Source of the DNA: Chloroflexota bacterium
GTDB lineage: Bacteria; Chloroflexota; Limnocylindria; QHBO01
DNA length: 7,432 nt
Direction: 5' to 3'
Assembly: GCA_013820865.1 (NCBI GenBank)
Contig: JACDHU010000079.1
Location: forward strand, 1-7,432
Shown here: piece by piece, positions 1 through 5,080 of the stretch
How the letters are laid out: every line of letters begins with the position of its first letter
Position numbering within the stretch: the first letter of the stretch is position 1
Program-made: the position numbers and the translations under genes
Notes under the pieces: model-generated
Database searches by the model: none
What the model was told of the DNA's origin: nothing
The model's input: the letters and a program-made list of their open reading frames with translations, nothing else

Positions 1-573
1 CACATAGCCACTCGTTTGGCCGATGATCGCGTACTGCGTGACGCTGACGTTGATGGGGTCGCCTTTCACGTTCACGACCGACCAGTCGTAGCGGATGAGC
101 GCGGCCTCGCCAGCTGGGAGGGTGACGGTGTCGGTCACGACTGCGCCGGTAATCGGCACCTGCGCCTCGATCTCCGCAGCGACCGCTTCGGCGGCCTCCT
201 GGGCAGATCCGGTGACCGAGCCGACGTTGATGGCGTTCACGTTGGCCGTGAAGCCTGAGGCAACGCTGTCGGCGGCGGCATCGAAGGCGAACATAGCCAG
301 CTGGCCGCTCATGATCGCGCTGCGTGCCTGCTCGATCGGCTCCGCGGCGTCCGGGTTCGCCTCGAGGATTTCGTCGAGCTCGCCGCTCCCGGCCAGGGCA
401 TCGGCGGACAGCGCCTGCCAGGATTCTGGCACCGCGACGGAGAATCCCTGATCGGCGATGACGATGCGTTGCCATCCGTCGGACGACTCGGATGGTCCGG
501 CATCACCCTGGCCGCAGGCGGCGAGCGCGCCGGCGAGCAGGATGGCGACGATGGTTCGCTGGGTGGCATGCAC
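1..573 (-). CDS. Exported lipoprotein, 5' part only (gene continues beyond the left edge)
   Basis: The frame read leftward from a GTG at 573-571 stays open for 191 codons to the window edge, and no stop is reached. An in-frame TGA lies two codons upstream (579-577), so GTG is the only plausible start. The product begins VHATQRTIVAILLAGALAAC, a classic lipoprotein signal peptide: Arg6, a hydrophobic core at about residues 8-16, and lipobox LAAC with the lipidated Cys at residue 20. A short Gly/Ser/Asp-rich linker follows, then a globular part opening with GFSVAVPESW (about residues 43-52), a strand-turn pattern seen in secreted PsbP-like/DcrB-like folds. From the family signals the protein should be anchored on the outer face of the cytoplasmic membrane. 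Its function is unknown. No Shine-Dalgarno sequence is visible, so translation may be leaderless. The gene is divergent from pntAA across a 124-nt spacer. The lipoprotein call is firm; the fold suggestion is weak. Confidence 0.85.
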   Translation of the reverse strand, partial: MHATQRTIVAILLAGALAACGQGDAGPSESSDGWQRIVIADQGFSVAVPESWQALSADALAGSGELDEILEANPDAAEPIEQARSAIMSGQLAMFAFDAAADSVASGFTANVNAINVGSVTGSAQEAAEAVAAEIEAQVPITGAVVTDTVTLPAGEAALIRYDWSVVNVKGDPINVSVTQYAIIGQTSGYV

Positions 574-611
574 CGGTCAAAGTCTGGCAGCATCGGCGCG
601 ATCACGCTCTC

Positions 612-620
612 TGCTACACT
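612..620 (+). promoter_or_regulatory. Candidate extended -10 promoter element for the pnt operon
   Basis: TGC followed by TACACT matches the extended -10 pattern TGnTAnnnT. No convincing -35 hexamer lies 16-18 bp upstream, which extended -10 promoters can tolerate. Transcription would start near 626-628, giving a leader of about 70 nt before the pntAA ATG at 698 and placing the inverted repeat at 628-663 at the very 5' end of the transcript. This is pattern matching on a short motif in GC-rich DNA, so confidence is low. Confidence 0.3.
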
Positions 621-627
621 TTGAGCC

Positions 628-663
628 CGAACCGCCACGCGCCATTTGAGCTGCGGCGGTTCG
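628..663. repeat. Perfect 9-bp inverted repeat in the pnt leader
   Basis: The left arm CGAACCGCC (628-636) and the right arm GGCGGTTCG (655-663) are exact reverse complements separated by 18 nt. The right arm ends 34 nt before the pntAA start. The repeat could be a dimeric regulator operator, since the arm centres are 27 bp apart (about 2.5 helical turns), or a stem-loop in the 5' UTR. A direct repeat TTTGAGC also occurs just before the left arm (620-626) and inside the spacer (645-651). The repeat is directly visible; its role is inferred. Confidence 0.5.
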
Positions 664-697
664 TTCGTGAATGACCCTCCGAAGAGATCCTGCCCTG

Positions 698-1861
698 ATG
701 AAGATTGCCGTTCCTCTCGAGACCGCCGCAGGCGAGACTCGCGCTGCACTGACCCCTCAGATTGCCGGCCAGCTCGCCGGCGAAGGGATCGAGGTGCTGG
801 TCCAGTCGGGCGCGGGCAAGGCGTCCGGTAACCTCGACGATGCCTACCGCGAAGCCGGCGCGACGATCGTGCCTGATGCTCCGGCGCTGTACGGCCAGGC
901 GGACCTCGTTCTGCGCGTCGGCCGGCCATCGGACGAGGAAGTCGAGATGCTGCGAGAAGGCACCGTCCTCATCGGCACGCTCGGTACGCTGGCCAAGCCG
1001 GAGCTTGCTCAGAAGCTTGCGGCACGCGGAGTCACGGCCATCAGCATGGATGCCATCCCACGCATCACCCGCGCGCAGTCGATGGATACCCTGTCGAGCC
1101 AGGCAACGGTCGGCGGCTACAAGGCCGTGCTCATCGCCGCAGAGCGGCTGCCGAAGTTCATGCCGCTCCTCACCACCGCCGCCGGCACCGTGCGTCCGGC
1201 GAAGGGGATCGTCATGGGCGCCGGCGTAGCTGGACTGATGGCGATCGGCACCGCCCGTCGACTTGGCGCCGTCGTCGAGGCCACTGACGTCCGCCCCGCG
1301 GTGAAGGAGCAGGTCCAGAGTCTGGGCGGCACGTTCCTCGAGGTCGAGATGACCGATGAGGAGAAGGCCAAGGCGGAGACCGCCGGCGGCTACGCAACTG
1401 AGATGAGCGACGACTACAAGCGGCGCCAGGCCGAGCTCATCGCCGAGCGCGTCAAGGATGCCGATTTCATCATCACCACCGCCCTCATCCCCGGCCGCCC
1501 GGCCCCGAAGCTCGTGACCGATGCGATGGTGCGGAGCATGAAGCCCGGCAGCGTGATCATCGACATGGCGGCCGAGATGGGCGGCAACGTCGAGGGCACC
1601 GAGCCTGGCAAGGAGGTCGTCAAGCACGGCGTCCGGATCATCGGTCTCACGAACCTGCCGGCCACCATGCCCGGCAGCGCGACGCAGATGTACGCCAAGA
1701 ACATTCAGACCCTCGTCAAGCACCTGGTGCGTGATGGCGAGCTCACCATCGATCTCGACGACGAGATCACCCGCGGCGCCACGATCACGCACGCCGGCAA
1801 GGTCGTGCACGAGCCGACCGCCAAGGCGCTGGGCATCGAACCAACTGAGAAGGATTCATAG
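698..1861 (+). CDS. pntAA: NAD(P) transhydrogenase subunit alpha-1 (soluble NAD(H)-binding domain I)
   Basis: This 387-residue protein is the peripheral dI component of proton-translocating transhydrogenase. It binds NADH/NAD+ and passes hydride to NADP+ held by PntB. Visible signatures are the N-terminal VPLETAAGETR block (residues 5-15), the RAQSMDTLSSQA block (125-136) that lines the nucleotide site in this family, the Rossmann loop GAGVAG (174-179) followed by the acidic strand end ATDVRP (Asp197), the mobile loop GGYATEMS with Tyr232, and the C-terminal stretches MAAEMGGNVEG (290-300) and MYAKNIQTLV (331-340). Length matches the split-gene form; the membrane segments fused in E. coli PntA are on the next gene. 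I chose ATG 698 because the family N-terminus starts at MKIAVP; the in-frame ATG at 671 adds nine unconserved residues. The ribosome site is weak (GAAGAG, 681-686). Start of a three-gene operon. Confidence 0.97.
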   Translation: MKIAVPLETAAGETRAALTPQIAGQLAGEGIEVLVQSGAGKASGNLDDAYREAGATIVPDAPALYGQADLVLRVGRPSDEEVEMLREGTVLIGTLGTLAKPELAQKLAARGVTAISMDAIPRITRAQSMDTLSSQATVGGYKAVLIAAERLPKFMPLLTTAAGTVRPAKGIVMGAGVAGLMAIGTARRLGAVVEATDVRPAVKEQVQSLGGTFLEVEMTDEEKAKAETAGGYATEMSDDYKRRQAELIAERVKDADFIITTALIPGRPAPKLVTDAMVRSMKPGSVIIDMAAEMGGNVEGTEPGKEVVKHGVRIIGLTNLPATMPGSATQMYAKNIQTLVKHLVRDGELTIDLDDEITRGATITHAGKVVHEPTAKALGIEPTEKDS

Positions 1862-1866
1862 AACCG

Positions 1867-2184
1867 ATGGAGATCTCCGCCTTCGAGCTGCTCTCGGCGC
1901 TCTTCATCCTCGTCCTCGCCGCCTTTGTCGGCTACGAGGTGGTGTCGAAGGTGCCGACCATGCTGCACACCCCGCTGATGAGCGGCGCCAACGCCGTTCA
2001 CGGCGTGATCGTGGTCGGCGCCATGCTCGTCGCCGCCAGCTCGGAAGGACCGATCCGGATCGCGCTCGCCCTGCTGGGCGTCATCCTGGGTACGATCAAC
2101 GTGGTCGGCGGCTTCGTCGTGACCGATCGCATGCTCGAGATGTTCAAGAAGCGTCCCGGCGAGCAGACTCGGGAGCGCAACTGA
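1867..2184 (+). CDS. pntAB: NAD(P) transhydrogenase subunit alpha-2 (membrane domain)
   Basis: This 105-residue integral membrane protein is the alpha part of domain II, which with PntB forms the proton channel. About three transmembrane helices are visible (residues 6-26, 40-58 and 64-84). The family blocks VPTMLHTPLMSG (29-40) and VVTDRMLEMFKK (84-95) identify it clearly. His45 in ANAVHG lies in the second helix, in the place where the split-gene class carries a membrane histidine implicated in proton transfer. It starts 5 nt after the pntAA stop. AGAAGGA (1848-1854) is a plausible ribosome binding site inside the end of pntAA. Its stop codon is directly followed by the pntB ATG, so the subunits are likely translated together. 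A short protein, but the motifs make the call firm. Confidence 0.96.
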   Translation: MEISAFELLSALFILVLAAFVGYEVVSKVPTMLHTPLMSGANAVHGVIVVGAMLVAASSEGPIRIALALLGVILGTINVVGGFVVTDRMLEMFKKRPGEQTRERN

Positions 2185-3588
2185 ATGGACACGCTCGAGG
2201 TCCTCACGTACATCGTCTGGCTGATCGCCAGCGTCACGTTCATCCTGGCCCTGAAGTTCCTCGCCTCGCCGTCAACCGCACGCCGCGGCAACCAGCTCGG
2301 CGCGGCCGGCATGGCGCTCGTTGTGGCATGGACCTTCGTCTCGACCGAAGGCATGCTCGAGAACTGGTGGATCATCGTGGTCGGCGGGGCCATCGGGTCA
2401 GTTGCCGGCTATCTCGGGGCCAAGCGCGTGCCGATGACCGCCATGCCGCAGATGGTCGCCATCTTCAACGGCGCCGGCGGTGGTGCCGCCGCGGTCGTGG
2501 CCGTCGCGGAGTTCCTCGAGTTCGCGGGCCATGGCAATGGGAGTCTGTTGCCGCTGCCGTTCGTCATCGCGACGCTCGCCGGCGCGATCATCGGCTCAGT
2601 GGCGCTCACGGGGTCAGTGGTCGCCTGGGGCAAGCTCCAGGGCGTCATCTCCGGCCGTCCGGTGCAGTACCCCGGCTCGCAGATCGTGACGGCTGTCCTG
2701 TTCCTGGCGGCGATGGGACTCGGCGTCTACCTGGTCGCCGTCGAGAACAGCATCCCGCTCTTCCTCGTCTTCGTGGCGATCTCCCTGGTCTTGGGCGTTC
2801 AGCTCACGATGCCCATCGGCGGTGCTGACATGCCGGTGGTGGTCTCGCTCCTCAACAGCTACACCGGCATCGCGGTCGCGGCAACCGGGTTCGTGCTAGG
2901 AAACTACGCGCTGCTCATCGCTGGGACGCTTGTTGGGGCTTCGGGCGCGATCCTCACCCAGCTCATGTGCAAGGCCATGAATCGGTCGATCTTCAACGTT
3001 CTGTTCGCAGGGTTCGGCACCGGCGGCGATACGGCGACGGCGGGGCCAGAGGGCGAAGAGCAGCTGCGCGAGATCAGCGCCGACGACGCGGCGGTCCTCA
3101 TGGCCTATGGCAAGCGCGTGATCATCGTGCCGGGCTATGGCATGGCGGTGGCGCAGGCGCAGGGTCCGGTGCGCGAGCTCATGGACCTGCTGGTGGCGCG
3201 CGGCGTGGACGTGCAGTTCGCCATCCACCCGGTGGCCGGTCGCATGCCGGGCCACATGAATGTGCTCCTTGCCGAAGCCAACGTCCCCTATGACCGGCTC
3301 AAGGAGATGGACGAGATCAACGACGACTTCGCCGATACCGACGTCGCGCTCATCATCGGCGCCAACGACGTCGTCAATCCCGCGGCCCGCGAGGAAGGCT
3401 CGCCGATCAGCGGCATGCCGATCCTCAACGTCGACCACGCGCAGAACATCATCGTCCTCAAGCGTGGTCGCGGCGCCGGGTTCGCCGGCATCCCGAACCC
3501 GCTGTTCAGCAACGAGAAGACGACCATGCTCTTCGGCGACGCAAAGCCGTCCGTCGCCGCACTCGTCGCTGGAGTCAAGCAGGCCTGA
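2185..3588 (+). CDS. pntB: NAD(P) transhydrogenase subunit beta (membrane domain plus NADP(H)-binding domain III)
   Basis: This 467-residue protein has two parts. Residues 1 to about 265 carry some nine hydrophobic helices of the proton channel. Residues 300-467 form the cytoplasmic NADP(H)-binding domain. Channel signatures include MPQMVAIFNGAGGGAAA (87-103) and GADMPVVVSLLNSYTG (213-228; Asp215 and Asn224 match the conserved Asp and Asn of E. coli PntB). Domain III shows IVPGYGMAVAQAQ (314-326), the dinucleotide fingerprint, HPVAGRMPGHMNVLLAEA (348-365), GANDVVNPAA (392-401) and LKRGRGAGFAG (425-435), whose Lys-Arg belongs to the NADP-binding loop. Length is normal for PntB. The ATG abuts the pntAB TGA with no gap; GGGAG (2171-2175) is the likely ribosome site. 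Asn95 stands where E. coli has the functional histidine, with PntAB His45 as probable substitute. With its partners it makes NADPH at the expense of the proton gradient. Confidence 0.97.
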   Translation: MDTLEVLTYIVWLIASVTFILALKFLASPSTARRGNQLGAAGMALVVAWTFVSTEGMLENWWIIVVGGAIGSVAGYLGAKRVPMTAMPQMVAIFNGAGGGAAAVVAVAEFLEFAGHGNGSLLPLPFVIATLAGAIIGSVALTGSVVAWGKLQGVISGRPVQYPGSQIVTAVLFLAAMGLGVYLVAVENSIPLFLVFVAISLVLGVQLTMPIGGADMPVVVSLLNSYTGIAVAATGFVLGNYALLIAGTLVGASGAILTQLMCKAMNRSIFNVLFAGFGTGGDTATAGPEGEEQLREISADDAAVLMAYGKRVIIVPGYGMAVAQAQGPVRELMDLLVARGVDVQFAIHPVAGRMPGHMNVLLAEANVPYDRLKEMDEINDDFADTDVALIIGANDVVNPAAREEGSPISGMPILNVDHAQNIIVLKRGRGAGFAGIPNPLFSNEKTTMLFGDAKPSVAALVAGVKQA

Positions 3589-3630
3589 ACCTCGTCCGCT
3601 GGCGCACGCCTTGAGCTGAACGTGCTTGCT

Positions 3631-3648
3631 CCGCCGGCTGCGCCGCGG
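3631..3648 (+). terminator. GC-rich hairpin downstream of pntB, possible terminator
   Basis: The sequence folds as CCGC, bulged C, GGC, loop TGC, then GCC and GCGG: seven G-C pairs with one single-base bulge. It begins 42 nt after the pntB stop. No T-run follows (the next bases are CAAAACGCG), so it is not a textbook intrinsic terminator, although hairpins lacking a U-tract are often proposed as terminators in high-GC bacteria. The rest of the spacer at 3589-3721 shows no RNA gene or clear promoter. Confidence 0.35.
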
Positions 3649-3721
3649 CAAAACGCGTCAATGGGGTTGATGAGAGCGTGAAGTACGAAGTCCACAAGGT
3701 CGGGGACGGCTCGTCGCATGG

Positions 3722-4348
3722 TTGGGTCTGGCTGCGGCGCTGGCGCTGCTGAACGTCTTGTCCATCTTCTTCGGCGATGTGCCGGCAGATCGGATGTACG
3801 TCATTCGGTGGTCGACGACCGGCCTCGCCCTGCTTCAGTTCGGCCTCATGCTCGCCGGCACGTTGGTCATTGCCCGCGGCGCCGGGCTGCGCGAGACACT
3901 CGCCCTCACAGCCCCATCATCGTGGATTCGCGCTGCCGCGATCGGAGCGGTCGTATTCATCGGTACGCTCGTGGTGCTCGTCGTCGTCGACTCGCTCCTC
4001 CCGACGGGAGAGACGCAACCTGCCGCTTCGCCCTGGGATCCTGATCGGGCCATTCCGTATGTCGTCAACGCGCTGATCATTGCCCTCGTCGCCCCGGTCG
4101 TTGAAGAGCTGATGTTTCGCGGTCTCGGCTTTAGCCTGCTCGCACGCTTCGGGCAGGGGGCGGCGATCCTGGTCACGGCCGCACTGTTCGGCGTCAGCCA
4201 TGGCCTCTTCGGGTTGGTGCTCGCTGCCACCGCATTCGGCCTGGGCCTCGGGTATCTGCGCAGCCGGACCGGGAGCGTCTACCCCGGCATCCTGCTTCAC
4301 ATCCTTGTCAATGCGCTCAGCGTCTCCGCGATCGCGTTCGGGTCGTAG
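3722..4348 (+). CDS. CPBP-family intramembrane metalloprotease (CAAX prenyl protease 2/Abi-like)
   Basis: This 208-residue multi-pass membrane protein carries all three CPBP (ABI) motifs: EELMFRG with Glu128, Glu129 and Arg133; FGVSH with Phe156 and His160; and LLHILVN with His193 and Asn197. The family is related to eukaryotic CAAX protease Rce1 and cleaves within the membrane; bacterial members are variously linked to bacteriocin immunity or protein processing, and no substrate can be read here. Hydrophobic segments lie at about residues 2-18, 32-50, 70-90, 112-127, 145-178 and 185-206. The only in-frame start is TTG 3722, inside the first hydrophobic segment and without a good ribosome site. 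The frame is open back to a TGA at 3671-3673, so the true N-terminus is uncertain: ATG 3794 would drop the first helix, and a one-base indel near 3702-3705 would join it to a GTG at 3678. The gene lies 133 nt after pntB and converges on the carboxypeptidase gene. Confidence 0.88.
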   Translation: MGLAAALALLNVLSIFFGDVPADRMYVIRWSTTGLALLQFGLMLAGTLVIARGAGLRETLALTAPSSWIRAAAIGAVVFIGTLVVLVVVDSLLPTGETQPAASPWDPDRAIPYVVNALIIALVAPVVEELMFRGLGFSLLARFGQGAAILVTAALFGVSHGLFGLVLAATAFGLGLGYLRSRTGSVYPGILLHILVNALSVSAIAFGS

Positions 4349-4364
4349 CAGGGGTTGCGAATGA

Positions 4365-4381
4365 TGCGTGAACGCCACGCA
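4365..4381. terminator. Small perfect hairpin between convergent genes, possible bidirectional terminator
   Basis: TGCGTG (4365-4370) and CACGCA (4376-4381) form a perfect 6-bp stem with a 5-nt loop AACGC. It lies in the 71-nt gap between the stop codons of the CPBP gene (4348) and the minus-strand carboxypeptidase gene (4420), where a terminator serving both strands is expected. Neither side has a T-run, so the assignment rests mainly on position. Confidence 0.35.
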
Positions 4382-4419
4382 GCCCGACCATGACCGCGCG
4401 CATCTTCACGATCGCGGCG

Positions 4420-5079
4420 TCACTCTTCGCCATGTCGACGGGAGAGGTAGTCGTTCGCGGCGAGACCTGACGCGACGACCGCCCGCGCCGTGTCGACCCC
4501 CAGGTAGCGGTAGTGCCAGTCTTCTCGGTCCGTGCATTGGCGCGATTCGCTTCCGTAGCTCCGGACGAAGCCAAATCGGGACGCGTTCGTCGCGAGCCAT
4601 ATGTGTGCGCCGCTCGTATCGCTGAAGTCCAGGGCGGTGCCGAGCTGGTGCTCCGAGTGGCCCGGGCGCGCCACCAACCGTTCTGCAGCCCTTGGGCCCA
4701 GCTCACGAACCGTTGCCTGACGGAGCGACGCCTGGGCGTGTGCACTGCGATACGCGGAACCGATCTCGAGGCGCACGCCTTCTGCTGAGGCCGCCTGTCG
4801 CATGCGGCGCAGGTCGTCCACGACCAGGCGCCGGATGAGGAAGCGCGCATCAAGGTTCGCACCGGCGGCGGACACCAGGTCGGGCGGCTCGTAGTCGTCG
4901 GGAAGACGCCGGTCCGGACCAAGGACGGTGCGATCCCATTCGTCGTACCCGTGGTGCTCCGCCAGCTGATCGGTCACCTCGCACGAGGTTGTCGGCGTGC
5001 CGGCGAGGGTGGGTGTGAGTGTCAGCCATGCGCCGGTTGCCAGCACGATGGTGCACAGCAGTGCTGTGAGCGGCCGCAT
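4420..5079 (-). CDS. Exported M15/VanY-type D-alanyl-D-alanine carboxypeptidase
   Basis: This 219-residue protein has an N-terminal signal sequence (Arg2, hydrophobic core residues 4-20, likely cleavage near residues 26-28) and a zinc D,D-peptidase domain. The M15B signatures are present: GSAYRSAHAQ (107-116) and PGHSEHQLGTALDF (139-152), giving zinc ligands His144 and Asp151, then REDWHYRYLG (185-194) with catalytic Glu186 and zinc ligand His189. The family removes the terminal D-Ala from peptidoglycan stem peptides outside the cytoplasmic membrane. All catalytic residues are intact. Cys33 and Cys182 are the only cysteines left after signal cleavage and could form a disulfide. ATG 5079 is preferred over an upstream in-frame ATG at 5160 because it begins the signal peptide. 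It lies 1 nt after the permease stop, implying translational coupling. Nothing here shows a vancomycin-resistance cluster, so a wall-remodelling role is more likely. Confidence 0.93.
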   Translation of the reverse strand: MRPLTALLCTIVLATGAWLTLTPTLAGTPTTSCEVTDQLAEHHGYDEWDRTVLGPDRRLPDDYEPPDLVSAAGANLDARFLIRRLVVDDLRRMRQAASAEGVRLEIGSAYRSAHAQASLRQATVRELGPRAAERLVARPGHSEHQLGTALDFSDTSGAHIWLATNASRFGFVRSYGSESRQCTDREDWHYRYLGVDTARAVVASGLAANDYLSRRHGEE

Positions 5080-5080
5080 C

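Noticed and set aside
671..697. Upstream in-frame ATG at 671 as the pntAA start
   Set aside because: It adds nine residues not typical of the family and has no ribosome site. The conserved N-terminus begins at the ATG at 698.
309..929. 206-codon minus-strand frame spanning the lipoprotein start, the spacer and pntAA
   Set aside because: It is Arg/Ser/Pro-rich shadow sequence in a different frame from the lipoprotein and crosses the divergent control region.
614..1810. 398-codon open frame on the minus strand opposite pntAA
   Set aside because: It lies antisense to a gene whose motifs are unmistakable, its translation is a low-complexity mix rich in Arg, His, Gly and Ala, and long antisense frames are common in GC-rich DNA.
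3661..3681. Mini-ORF of six codons before the CPBP gene, ending in an overlap with the GTG at 3678
   Set aside because: Too short to support, with no ribosome site. Better explained as chance in the spacer.
4327..4336. CGCGATCGCG palindrome containing GCGATCGC (the cyanobacterial HIP1 motif)
   Set aside because: I noticed only this copy, inside the CPBP coding sequence, so there is no sign of HIP1 enrichment or of a cyanobacterial origin.
5048..5079. Lipobox in the carboxypeptidase signal peptide (ALLC at Cys9)
   Set aside because: Position -1 is Leu rather than Gly, Ala or Ser, and the Cys is too close to the N-terminus. An ordinary cleavable signal fits better.
4420..5079. Vancomycin-resistance (van) cluster
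   Set aside because: Only a VanY-like peptidase is present. No VanH, VanA, VanX or two-component genes appear, and the neighbours are ABC transporter genes.
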